Shown here piece after piece: positions 24,576 to 35,195 of a stretch of DNA of 64,000 bases. The number at the start of each line of letters is the position of its first letter. Positions within the stretch are counted from its first letter, which is position 1. The notes beneath the pieces are model-generated. The model worked only from the letters and a program-made list of their open reading frames with translations, had not been told where the DNA came from and searched no databases. The position numbers were made by a program, and so were the translations under genes. Origin of the DNA: Triplophysa rosa. Its lineage: Eukaryota > Chordata > Actinopteri > Cypriniformes > Nemacheilidae. The stretch lies in the NCBI RefSeq assembly GCF_024868665.1, contig NC_079912.1, positions 15,669,926-15,733,925 on the forward strand, in the 5' to 3' direction.

Positions 24576-25189
24576 TCCAATGATGAATAAATGGAGATGG
24601 TTAATGGTTTTAACCTTTCATTGGCTAAATATTTCTAAAACAGGCAGACAGACGGAAATTGTTACCAATAGCACTGATTTAATGAAAAAATACACCACCA
24701 TAAAAGGGCACTTCGGAGTATAAGGGCAAAAAGGGCATGTGATCGGCACAGGGTGAGCCCTATCTGTGCACGTGCCAGATACAGACCCTGGTAGAGCCAC
24801 AGCGTACAACAACTGATTTTCTCCAACACATCCCACCTCTACCTCTCCCCCCAATCCGAAAACATGAATATCACATGCACCATAAAAAAACAAAATTCAG
24901 AACCCAACTTTCTGGTGACTGGTAACATCTAACATTTTCAACTGGCTCAGCTGAGGTTTCATGGATGTATTACTTGTGGCGAGTCTCTTATAAACTAAAC
25001 TATAACTAAACCAATTGAAAATTTTAGATTCAACAAGTTAATATAAAGTTTTGAGTTGGAGAGGACTGAAAATATTTCCTGTATGTGCAAAAACATGTGG
25101 TCACATGTGAGTTGCATGTAAATTAAAATGTGAGATGTTTATCATGTAAAAAGATTGAATTTGATTTAAAAATCTTAATTTTTTCTTGA

Positions 25190-25339
25190 TTCCTGGACAG
25201 GGTTTAGATTAAGCCGTAAATTAGATCAAATTAAATGTGCATCTTGAGACAAAACAATGGCGCTGATATATTTTAGATATGTCAAGGTGACTTGCTTTAG
25301 ATAAACATGCATTTTACTGTAGTCTCAGACAAGGTTTAA
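25190..25339. mobile_element. left part of GGCCCGGTTTCACAG-family MITE, split by the next element
   Basis: Internal blocks gtgcatcttgagacaaaaca, atggcgctgatatattttag and agtctcagacaaggtttaa match the complete copy at 36254-36492. The expected end continues after 25720 as gtcctgccttgtttc. Confidence 0.75.
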
Positions 25340-25720
25340 AGGAGCAATGTGGAGCTTTTAGCGGCATCTAGTGGTGAGGTTGCAAATTGCAACCAACGAC
25401 TCACTCCAGCCCTCCCTTTTCGAAGCACTACATTAGCTGCACAGGACCAAGATATCATCACGTTTTTCACTTCTTTGCTGAAGGAAATAATGTATTTCTG
25501 AAATGCACTCGATGGAGCAGTTTGTCTGTTTAGGGCTTCTGTAGAAACAACATGGCCAATTCCATGTAAGGGGACTCACAGTGTATGTTGATAGATATAC
25601 GTCATTCTAAAGTACTAAAAACATAACGCTTCATCATGTTTAGATACATCTGAAGACACAGTTATGCATATTGCATATCTGTCATTAGATCCTCCTAAAT
25701 ATTACACACTGGACCTTTAA
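25336..25720. mobile_element. TTAA-flanked DNA element
   Basis: The element is bounded by TTAA at 25336-25339 and 25717-25720, with ends AAAGGAGCAATGTGGAGC and, inverted, AAAGGTCCAGTGTGTAAT. TTAA targeting is known for piggyBac and Kolobok elements. There is no coding capacity. It interrupts the MITE whose halves lie at 25190-25339 and 25721-25737. Confidence 0.82.
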
Positions 25721-25737
25721 GTCCTGCCTTGTTTCTT
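25721..25737. mobile_element. right remnant of the split MITE
   Basis: gtcctgccttgtttctt resembles the terminal segment of the 36254 copy (aagccttgtctgtg). It is short, so the call depends on the left part. Confidence 0.5.
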
Positions 25738-26300
25738 ACTTTCAATGTTTTGTTTAGATGTGTTGCCTTTTAAAGACAACTTTGACACAGAATTCCAATA
25801 CTTCACCTTCAGAAGAAAATCTCCTTAGCTTTCACAGCCCGGTTTCTCATCCAATCAGTGCAGTCCTCTGCTTTTCTCTATCGATTTCTCTGCACTCCTA
25901 TTTACCAAAGCACATCGAGACACAATTTCTTAAAATACTTTTTGAAGTCTGTTTGTTAAATAACTCTGAAATGCCCTCCAAAATAGGCCAACCACATGTC
26001 CCTTGACCATGTATTTCTAAGTCTTGTGTGAATTAAACATTACTTAACCTGTCTTTATAAGATAGATTTCCCAAATCATTAATTTCTGCCCCTTTTTCCC
26101 TGAATTAGGAACCTTGTGTGAACCAAGGCCCCGAGCCATATTCTAAAATTAGGACTATCACGGGAGACTATAGGTACTTTCACCTGCCTGTCCTGTTCCT
26201 TGACTCGTGTAAATTTGTACAAGCAGCAAGTTATGGGAAAGGATTGGGATTGAATGTAATGCTTTTTTAATAGTACTATGCCTTAAAACTAAGAGAATAT
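25738..26300. other. non-coding DNA
   Basis: No gene or repeat is recognised. The plus-strand frame at 25758-26006 lacks any motif. Confidence 0.45.
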
Positions 26301-26309
26301 TAGATAGAT

Positions 26310-26375
<66 letters not shown>
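26301..26375. repeat. (GATA)n microsatellite
   Basis: About 17 GATA units, nearly uninterrupted. Confidence 0.97.
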
Positions 26376-26517
26376 TCAGAAAGCCGGGATAGTAGGCTGA
26401 CCAATGAAATATTAAAGCTGAAGTAAATTCCCCATGACACATTGGTAAAGTTTGTCACAACGATGACGACACGTCCAGACTAAAAGCAGGAAGTGTGGAA
26501 CAGGACAGGAGTACAAT

Positions 26518-26893
26518 GTGAGGGTAAAAAGTCCCTATCTGCCTGGGACAAAGTTACAAAATGCAATCAGAACTCAGGGGCCGGTCTCAGGTGGAAGGTG
26601 GCGAGCTCGAAGAGTGGAAAGGAATTGTATTGACATCCACTTCTGTACACGGCCATGCCGAAACCATACGTGTGGCTTTAGAGTCAACAAGCAGGACTTG
26701 GGCCAAGAAGAGTTTACCCATGGGGTTGGTATTGATTTCTGTGGAGAGGGGCAGAAAGTGTCTGGGGAATAGGAACCACCACCCTTTCTGTTTTTATCTT
26801 ATGGCATTTGTGGCTATTTGCATCTATATTTGCAAGGCTCATACTAACCTTGAGGTGCTACCAATATACTTTAGTACGTCTAAACTAAATTAA
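26518..26893. other. unassigned open-frame segment
   Basis: Two plus-strand frames (84 and 110 codons) overlap here, and the minus strand is also open for about 50 codons after a polypyrimidine-AG stretch (cactttctgcccctctccac then AG). Composition is coding-like compared with its surroundings. I do not recognise the product in any frame. It could be a decayed exon, a processed copy or chance. Confidence 0.3.
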
Positions 26894-26917
26894 CCAGCGT
26901 TGTCAGAAAAAACAAGG

Positions 26918-26980
26918 CCGGTCCACCAGTATCAAACCAGCTTGGACCAGCATGGTCTGTTCAGGTCTGTTTAGCAGGGA
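26918..26980. repeat. fragment of the ACCAGCTT repeat family
   Basis: accagcttggaccagcatgg followed by tctgtttagcaggga is a frequent fish interspersed repeat. Only one arm is present. Confidence 0.5.
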
Positions 26981-26999
26981 TGAGGTGATTGGAAGAGAT

Positions 27000-27787
27000 C
27001 TCCGAATTTAATGAACACATTTTATTCTCAACTATATAGAGGCTTTCGGGGTTTTCCAGCACAAATGGAACACTTAAACCCCTCTGGCAAACACTTTGTT
27101 TAGAAGCAGGACAAAATGTCTGACTTTTTAGAATGCTGGTCTGTTTCTGCGCACCTCAAACAGGTCTGAATATTTCTCGAATCAAACTTGTTCTGAAGCT
27201 CTCATGTAAGAATTGTGTCTTGTTTGAAATGTGCTTACTCCTCAAGCAGACACACTGTTCTTTCAACAAGTTTTAGAACAAAGTGGGGCTGTTTGTTTCA
27301 TTCGATGAATTTTAAAAGTGTAAATTAAAACTGCTAATTCTGCACGATAATAAGGTCACCACATTTTGGCATTCAACTGCCAATTTTATCCCAAACTACT
27401 TACAGTGCATACAGGTATACAGTTTACTTTTAAATCGGTAGGTGTTTTTTTGAGATTCCAACCAACGACCTAAAATGAAATAAAATACAAACTTAAAAAT
27501 AAAAATTTGAAATGTTGCCTCAAGAATAAACTGAAATAAGTTTGAGGCAATACATTTATCAACTGACATAAACTAAAAATGATTTTAAATTTAATTTAAT
27601 AAAATATTAAAAAATAGCCGAAAACTCAAATGCAAAACAAAAAAACAAAATATCTAAAAAATACATAATACTGGTTAAAAATAGCTAATTAAACAAATTT
27701 CTGTTTTGATCATTTTATTATTTTCCTCACTCAACACGCAAATCAACCAAATCAAATGCAGTTTGAAACATTTTTGGCAGATTCAAC
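27000..27787. other. AT-rich non-coding DNA
   Basis: A worn SINE tail lies at about 27368-27425 (aattttatcccaaactactt). The interval 27470-27700 is AT-rich and of low complexity. No gene is seen. Confidence 0.45.
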
Positions 27788-28262
27788 TCTGAACTCTTTC
27801 CCACTGAAGCATATTTGATCTAAATTAGACTAACATTGTTTCCCAGAGAGATCAACAGCTGTGTCCAAAACAGACACATGGGACTGCGATAAGAGCCTCA
27901 ATAAATAAACTTAGTGCAAACATTTCTGCGTGCCATCATGCACTCGAAATGCCAGAACACCGGTCTCTCACTTTCAATCCTGCAAACTGAAATTATCCAG
28001 ACAAAGTTCTGTACTATTTTCCCACTTAAACTCTTTCCCACTTTAACATACTGTATCTGATCTAAATTAGACTGATATCATTTCCAGAGAGATCAACAGA
28101 AAACAGATTTGTCCGAAACAGACACATGGGACTCTGATAAGAGCTTCATCTCTGAGCAAATAGTTCTGCGCAGAAGAACCAGAACACCGGTCTCTCACTT
28201 CCCAAACCGGATACAAGGCCAAGCTGAAATTATCCGGGCAAAGCTCCGTGCTATTTTCTCCC
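27788..28262. repeat. tandem duplication of a ~240-bp unit
   Basis: The second unit (about 28027-28262) repeats the first (27788-28026) in order: ctctttcccact, gatctaaattagact (27817 and 28059), agagatcaacag, cagacacatgggact, ccagaacaccggtctctcac (27952 and 28179) and tgaaattatcc (27988 and 28225). Offsets vary from 227 to 242 because of small indels. The copies have diverged, so the event is not recent. Confidence 0.88.
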
Positions 28263-29386
28263 ATGTGATAATGCAGAGCATTATTATATCATGTTCCAAA
28301 AATGACATCCACTAGCAGACTGCGTCGCTTTTATCTCTGAGCTATGAAAGTAGGAAACACATTAATCTTAGAGATTGTTGGTCTGCGGTTGAGTTTCTTC
28401 TGCCCCTGCAGGCCCCTATGATCCTGTCCCGGGCTCATGTTCCGTTCCGTAAAGATTTTTTTGCAACCGTATAGCCGCGCAATCTGTCATTCATAAATAT
28501 TTGCCATCAAAATGTGTTCGAGTCTAAAATTTCCCCCACATTTCCCAATCGCGGTTATTCAAGTAGCACTGGAAGTTGGTGATGTGAATAAGTATCATTG
28601 GAAATATTCTGTTACAGTAAGGCTTTTGGTTCCAAAGTTAACATCTTAAAGAACATACTGTAAAATGCCACAAGTCTAACAGTGTTGGGTGGTAACCAAA
28701 TGAAAGTATTGACACAACTTTACTGCATATTTTAAATTGTGCAACTTTACCTGTCCCTAGCTATGACTCAACTGGTGTAAATTTCTGTTGGTTGGGGGTT
28801 TATATACCAGAAAACACACATACTGATGCAAAATGTCAAAACTGAATGCACTGTAAGTCGCTTTGGATAAAAGTGTCTAATGTTTTCAAAATAGTGTAGC
28901 AATGTACTGTCTACATCGCTGTTTGTATGCATACTGCTTTCTTTTCAGTAGACCTACTTTATATTCTGACTATATGATTTTTTTACTTTGAATATTCAGT
29001 GTAATATATACATATACATTTTGTGACACATCACAATTCTCCTTGGTTCTCTCTCTCTCTCGTGGCATGTTTTTTGCTCTCTGTTGCCTGTGAGTATAAC
29101 ATGAGATGGGGGAATAATACATGGGATAACATGAGTGACCCCACTGATTGCAGTGACAGCCAGTATATCACAGCTGGAAAATGCAATTTCAGTCCATAGT
29201 CCCTTTAGCCTGCAGATCTTATTAACTGACCCTGAGAAAAACAACACAACAAACAGACACAAAGGTAAGTTGTGTGTGGCAATTATGTACGGTATGTATA
29301 TAAAACATACATATATTTTCCATATTTCCGGAGCATTTCCATATGGTTGTAAAGTATGTTATGCTTATAAAAATACTACTAAAATG
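28263..29386. other. non-coding DNA with a SINE tail
   Basis: A well-preserved SINE tail (ctgtaagtcgctttggataa then aagtgtctaatg) lies at 28830-28882, plus strand. No gene is seen. Confidence 0.5.
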
Positions 29387-29396
29387 GAGAGAGAGG

Positions 29397-29435
<39 letters not shown>
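29387..29435. repeat. (GA)n microsatellite
   Basis: Near-perfect GA repeat. The frames rich in EREREREG are its translations. Confidence 0.97.
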
Positions 29436-29437
<2 letters not shown>

Positions 29438-30244
29438 CATTGGAAATCTTACAAGGTCACTGAAGATTGTTTTCCCTCGTGGATCTCAGTTTGTTTGCAG
29501 TTCAGGGTTGGAAAAGCTACTTTGAGGCTGTAGTTTGTCAAGTTACAAGCTACTCATTAAACTATCAAACTAACTAAGGCGATTATGTAATTTTTGTTAA
29601 TCAATATTGTTTGTTGTTTTTCAGATAAAGCAATTATTTACCTGGCCAAAAATAATGAAAACATTCCATGTGAACAGTTAAAAAAGTTACACTTAACATA
29701 AGACTACAGAATATTTTGATATAAAAAGACTATATAAAATTGATTAAAAATAGAGTTAGAAAGAATGACAACCTTCACTTACACTTTTCAACACAGATGC
29801 ATTTATTAAAATATGCCATTCAATACTTAATTAAATACTAAAATTCCAAAAACATGCTGAGATTTCAACATAGCATCATTATTTTCTAAATTCACAAAAA
29901 TGCAGTGAAAAGTGAAGGTGACATGACATGCATTCTGACTTCTTTACACTCTTGAATGTGCTGTCTTCTCATGCCTAACATGGTCAACTTGTTAAAAACC
30001 GAGTGGGAGGTATGACGTATTTCTGTGCTTGATACACTCACCCAGCACTCCAACTTGTTTAGGAGAGTTTTTTGTAAGTCTGTTGCGAAACAGGGATCCT
30101 ATTCCTTTAATTCGGCAACTCTCCCGGAAAAGCTCGGCCACGGCAAGGTGAAAGAAATAGCCAGTCCAAGCGCCAACCGACGAGCGCTAGGAAGACACGC
30201 TTATCAAGACAGGCTGTGGGCCTGCAGCTGCAGCTCGTTGCGAT

Positions 30245-30394
30245 AGTGAGAGAAGTTGTGTGTTTTTTTGTTCACGGCATTTCAGTGATGGATGTTATAT
30301 AAATGATGGATATAACGCTGGATTTGGAGATGGTTTGAAACTGATAGATGGCGCGGTCCCAGCGCTAAAAGATGCCGGACATGAACTGCACGCA
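30245..30394 (+). pseudogene. THAP-like zinc-finger exon remnant
   Basis: In this frame residues read SERSCVFFCSRHFSDGCY, then an IND.GYNAGFG segment, then LKLIDGAVPALKDAG. The CSRHF box supplies the Cys-x2-His pair of a C2CH THAP zinc finger, and GAVPAL matches the AVPTIF box that closes the domain. These are the C-terminal landmarks of a THAP DNA-binding domain, as found in P-element/Kolobok transposases and host THAP proteins. The N-terminal C-x2-4-C pair and the tryptophan region are not recognisable upstream in the same frame. The frame ends at a perfect donor, GCA|GTAAGT, at 30395. The segment lies in a repeat, so a transposase fossil is more likely than a host gene. The 5' boundary is uncertain; tttgttcacggcatttcag could be a false acceptor. 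Confidence 0.65.
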
Positions 30395-30429
30395 GTAAGT
30401 CAAACTAAGTCATATGTCTGTGTTTTGTT

Positions 30430-30668
30430 CACTGTAAAAAATGATTTGTTGTTTCTTGTTGTTTCAACTTAAAAAAATAAGTTACCTGGTTGCTTTAAAA
30501 TTTTAAGTTAGTTCAACTTAAAAATATTAGTCAACACAACGAGTTTGCAACAAATTCATTAAGTGAACTAATATTTTTAAGTTGAACTAACTTAAAATTT
30601 TAAGGCAAGCAGGTAACTTATTTTTTTAATTTGAAACAACAAAAAACAACAAATAATTTTTTACAGTG
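30430..30668. mobile_element. near-perfect palindromic MITE
   Basis: Ends cactgtaaaaaatgatttgt and, inverted, cactgtaaaaaattatttgt. The two arms mirror each other over almost the full 239 bp (aagttacctg/caggtaactt, ttaaaattttaagttagttc and its inverse). It lies about 35 bp past the THAP exon donor, inside the presumed intron. No clear target duplication is visible. Confidence 0.88.
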
Positions 30669-30930
30669 TTGGCAATCTGCGTTTACATGCATAATGTAAA
30701 AAACATGAAGGAATTAATGCGATGATGTATTGTGTGCTCGTGTAGTACCGCCCCCCCTGCCTGCATCCAGCAGCTTGTGTTTTTCCAGAAATAATCGTAC
30801 AGCTGTATCTCTCTTTTATAAATTTGATCAAACTAAACATTCTTCGAAGAACGTATTTGAAACTACTGCAAAGGTACTCAAGATTAATATGAGATTGGCA
30901 GAAACTGCGTGTGTTACCTGATCTTTAAAG

Positions 30931-32134
30931 CTAATAGAGATCTCTCACCACAGAAGACAGTTGCTGATAGTCAGAAAGATATTCTGACATTTGGACAGAA
31001 CTGACAAATAGAAACATTCAGGGGATGAAGGACGCCTTCTAAACCGTGGCAGCAGTGGTGGACATGAGAAGACATCTGTCTGACTTTGGTTTCATCTCGG
31101 GTGAGGCTGCCAGACAGGAGATCTGATACAAGACATTTTAAATAAGACATCGTGGACTGATGCTTTTGAAAGATGTGACTGGAACTTCGAGTTTGATGGA
31201 GATCCATTAAAGCTGATAAAAGGCCTTGTAATATTTCAAAAGCCATAGCTCACTCTGAATTGAACTATACTGAAATATCTCTGTATACAATAAATACCTT
31301 TTCCTGTGATTCTTTTAATGTTCTATTTTTCTTTTTTTAAATGTTTTTGCTGTTCATCATCTCATGTTGCTGTTCATCATCTCATCTCATGGTCAGCTTG
31401 TGTTTATTTGCATGTAAAGCTTTCTCCTGTGAGGGTGAGTAACTCGGATGATGCAATTGCAACTTATTTAAATAAGTTACAGCAACTCACCCTTGGTGAA
31501 AATGTAAAAAAAACTGTTGAAAATAGTAAAGCCAATTTGACATAAAAATTGAAGGCAGATTTTTTTACAATGATAAATTCTGCCTGGATGACCAAATAAT
31601 AATCAATTAATTTATAAAAGTGCTTTCCCAGTGTGCATTGTTTCAGAACAGCATTACAGAAATCTTTTTAGTAAAAAGAAATATTCCCAAAATATTCTTC
31701 TCTAAGCACCGGTGGCAAGAAAAATTCCACAAGTTGTTTATGGAGAATTTCGGGCTATATCAGGCTCAGTTATTGTGCAGCACCTGTTCTCCTCTGTGTG
31801 ACAGCAATAGCCTACCTCAGTTATTTCTTAAAATATGTTTCAAGCACTGTTTGCCAGATGTTTGTCTACAATATGTTAATGCAGTTATTCACACTCAGTG
31901 AAAGATGCATAAATTAGACAGATTTAACCTCAGCCCATAAAACATACAACATCTACTGTATCTTCCTCTAAACAGAAAATCAGCATTCTTGTAAATAGAA
32001 AGGCCTACATGTAAAAAATATCTTGGACATTAATACTAATATTTATGAAAATAATAAATAATAGGTGTAAAGATTAGATTAGATTTGATTATGACTGAAC
32101 TTCCACCTGCTTTTGTTTTGTTTGTTTGTTGGCG
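30931..32134. other. non-coding DNA
   Basis: A 20-bp unit containing ttgctgttcatcatctcatg is tandemly repeated at about 31347-31387. The segment 31391-31452 is an exact duplicate of 32730-32791. AATAAA occurs at about 31290. No supported gene. Confidence 0.45.
31391..31452. repeat. 62-bp exact duplication, copy 1
   Basis: The segment from ggtcagcttgtgtttatttg to gagtaactcggatgat is identical in all 62 bases to 32730-32791, in the same orientation, and both copies diverge immediately outside. It includes gagggtgagtaac, a strong splice-donor-like word. Confidence 0.95.
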
Positions 32135-32296
32135 ACGCGACACGACAAAAGACATTAGAAACGCATTAGAAGCCATTATAATTTCACACTTTGTCCACAC
32201 TGGATGCGGCGCGGTGCGACGCGACAACCCCATTAAGAACAAGCAGGTTGTTAGGTTGCATCGCGCCTGTCGCGTCCGGTATAGACACGGTGTAAA
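32135..32296. repeat. GACGCGAC-rich interspersed repeat
   Basis: The words gcgacgcgacacgac, gcggcgcggtgcgacgcgac and catcgcgcctgtcgcgtccg, with gacattagaaacgcattaga, form a CpG-rich repeat of a kind common in fish, unlike the AT-rich surroundings. Confidence 0.5.
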
Positions 32297-33349
32297 TGAC
32301 TGAAAATTATAAAGAAGACTTTTACCGAAATGCCCATAATGGGAAACTCCAGTGGGAGTGCATGACCGTAACTACATTTCTTAGTTCTAAATAGCACTCT
32401 TGATCACTGGATTTTTACAAAATGATAAACTTAGACAGTATACAATGCTGAAAAGACACTGACTTTTGTCCTTCTTCGACAGTACACTAAATATCACAGA
32501 TAATTTTATAATCATATCTTTAATCTGAGCGACAGTCATTCGCTCAAGGTACGATTCATTGGGAATCATAAATCTGATCACTGACAGGTCCACAGGCACG
32601 TTTACTGGCAGATTAATGAGCCGGATCTCCACGCGGGCTTCTGGTTCTGTTCTGACAGGCTTTGCTTCAATGATTTTGTATTACTGAACCATGAAGACCC
32701 CACATCAAGTGCTTCCACTGGGAATATGGGGTCAGCTTGTGTTTATTTGCATGTAAAGCTTTCTCCTGTGAGGGTGAGTAACTCGGATGATTTGATTGGG
32801 AGAGAGTCCTCAGTGAGGCAGGAATCGTTTCTTTTCTTTTTTTTACGACCGCATTCGCAGTAATTTGCTTGTCACGTCGTCCGGATGTCTGCGAAACCGC
32901 AAACCCACAATTTCATTGGATGAAATTTCATCTGTTCTCCATCTATTATACGCAAAATTTAATAAAGGTTTCCTGACGCAGAATGCACGTAAACATATTG
33001 TTGCTCGCTCTATGGACTTGGGTTTTACGATTGACATAAACCTTTTCATGATTCATCCTCTTTCTGTTAAATAACACTGATAAACTCATTGAAAGCGAGT
33101 GATTGTAAATACAGTGAGAGGTGGGAAAATAGACGGAGGGGAAAATATACTGTAGCTTCATCAAAGCATTTCACACAATGGTAGATTCACAACACTTAGT
33201 TGAGGGTCATGTGAAATGACAACACATTCTCGAACAGATGCTGTTTCTAGATCCAGACTGTTTGTATATGTTTGTATGGGGATGATATACTTTGATATTC
33301 TAACAATTCGAAGATTAGGGGTGTGGCAACCGGTAGTGATGATTTACAG
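32297..33349. other. non-coding DNA
   Basis: Contains the second 62-bp duplicate. The overlapping frames at 32843-33164 lack motifs. No gene is supported. Confidence 0.45.
32730..32791. repeat. 62-bp exact duplication, copy 2
   Basis: Identical to 31391-31452, 1,339 bp downstream. The identity ends sharply on both sides. Confidence 0.95.
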
Positions 33350-33542
33350 CAGTGGTCACCAACCCTGCTCCTGGAGATCGACTGTCCTACAGACTGCAGC
33401 TCCAACCCTGCTTCAGCACACCTGTCTGTAATTATCAAGTAACCCTGAACACCTTGATTAGATAGTTCAGGTGTGTTTGATTGGGGTTAGAGCTGAAATC
33501 TTCAGGACAGTCGATCTCCAGGAGTAGGGTTGGTGACCACTG
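33350..33542. mobile_element. hAT-type MITE with perfect 8-bp TSD
   Basis: The left end starts cagtggtcaccaaccctgct and the right end is its inverse with one change over about 39 bp. The 8 bp ATTTACAG lie directly outside both ends (33342-33349 and 33543-33550). A 193-bp non-coding hAT MITE of high preservation, so relatively young. Confidence 0.93.
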
Positions 33543-33550
33543 ATTTACAG

Positions 33551-35195
33551 TATACTGTATAGCGATGTGGAATGGTGGAATGATCATCGAAATTTAGTTC
33601 AGTCAGCCGCATCTCTCACAAAAAGACCCACTAAAGACACAGCGAGGAATCAGAGTGCTGGAGCATCTTCCCAGCATCGTGACAGGACATCAAGAATTCT
33701 AAACAGAGATCCCAGGGGAAGACGTGGCTCAGACCTTTGATGGAAATGAGGGTTCAGCATTTGGCAGCTAAAGAGATGTGATAAACGCCTCAGTCACGGG
33801 TCAGGGAGGCGGTCAGCGCTGGAGAGAATATCGTGTTGATTGCATTCTCAAAACTGCTTTGTTTATAGTCTGGTGGTAAACTGCCTCTAGGCACCTTTGT
33901 TTTGACAAATGAATATGTTTCATTTACAGCTGAATATTTTTCACAGCAGGTTCACACCCTGATCTTGGTTTTGACAAGTTTAATGAGCGTGGCTGAATGG
34001 TAAAAGGACTAGAAACGTAACAGGGCGATATCGAATGGTAGTCGCGCCACTGTTGCGCTTCAGTACAAAAATCTTTGAAGTTTCCACCTGATCTGACCCC
34101 TAATAAGTAAATGGATGTATTCAAGTTAATTCAGTTGAACACAATAATCGTTCTGAATGAAACTATAGACGTTACCACACGAAGAACATTTTTAAGGGTA
34201 CCTGAGAAAAGCTATGTACATCAACTTTTTGTACAGTAGATAAACCTGTTTTTCTTCTATTTTCTAAATTTCTAAATGTTCTAAAACATCACAGAAAGCA
34301 CATGCAAAACACACCGCGTTTAGGGGCCATTTACATTTATGCATTTAAGCTGTTCATTTACATGACAATGCATTTGAAAACACAAACTTTTAAAAACGGG
34401 TTTCAAAGTGCAATTTTTTATCTTACCATCTCTGTGTAAATTACAAAAACGTAAATTAAACTGACGCCATGTGCATACAGTATGTATCATGCATTTCTAT
34501 ACAAAGTGAACGCCAACTAGCATGCATAACAAAGCGTTTTTAGGCCATTTTCATCTACAAAATCTACAAAAAAGCACTTCTCTGTTTTTAGTACGCCCTT
34601 GTCGTGTAAATTAGTGGTTGTGCTTTATTCTTACTGAATTAATCTATACGTGTTATACATTTCGCTGAAATTATACTGAATAAGTCTCAGAAACAGACCT
34701 GCAGTCTGACAGTTTTGAATGTGCAAAAAGAACATGTAAAGCGATGGACAACGCCAAAACTATAGTGCACAAACTATTTCTGCATGGGCAATATCATGTC
34801 TTGTGCAGCAAACGATCGAATGGCTTTTTGTATGGATTAATTTACTTAGCATTTGCTAAGAATCCAAAAAATGACATTTAGAAATCAAACGAGTGACTGG
34901 AGTGAGTAGAGCTAGCAGTGTTTGGTTTGTGAAAGCTCCAATGAGGCAGTTATGCATCTGATTTATCGATCGTGTGGTAAGATGTTGCAGTGCAGTTCAT
35001 ATTGAACCCTGCTCAATCAATCTGACAGCTGGGACTCGGCTTCGACTCGAGCTGTCTCCAACATAGAAGTTGACTCCCGTGGGAGGCTGCATTTATGAAA
35101 ACTGCCCTAAAGGATGATCAGCTGTGTTGTACATGTTGATAACTTTTTTAATAAGCAGTTGTGACAAAACACAAGATGATGCAATGTGCTTTTAG
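33551..35195. other. non-coding DNA with an old repeat
   Basis: At 34315-34650 lie worn terminal blocks (taggggccatttacatttat, and ttgtcgtgtaaattagtgg) that suggest an old foldback element. The rest is unique. No gene. Confidence 0.4.

Larger units (their letters stand above)
22897..24778. mobile_element. 1.9-kb hAT element with perfect TSD and nested insertions
   Basis: The ends are cagggccgtgcacagagggg and, inverted, ctggcacgtgcacagatagg. The 8 bp ATACAGAC occur immediately outside both (22889-22896 and 24779-24786). This is decisive for one hAT insertion. The inside holds two later insertions (23478-23803 and 24335-24575). What remains, about 1.3 kb, has no open frame resembling a hAT transposase, so the element is non-autonomous or gutted. 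The segment 23230-23460 looks promoter-like, with TATATAAG at about 23415. Confidence 0.9.
29930..30930 (+). mobile_element. fossil DNA transposon with THAP-like exon
   Basis: The left ~120 bp are repeated at 17456-17590, which shows that this is an interspersed element. It continues through a coding-like segment with a THAP-type motif (30245-30394), an apparent splice donor, and intron-like sequence interrupted by a palindromic MITE (30430-30668). The right limit near 30930 is an estimate. THAP domains occur in P-element and Kolobok transposases, which suggests one of these classes, but terminal repeats were not found. Confidence 0.6.

Noticed and set aside
29135..29533. 132-codon plus-strand frame
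   Set aside because: Its length depends on the (GA)n run giving EREREREG; the rest has no motif.
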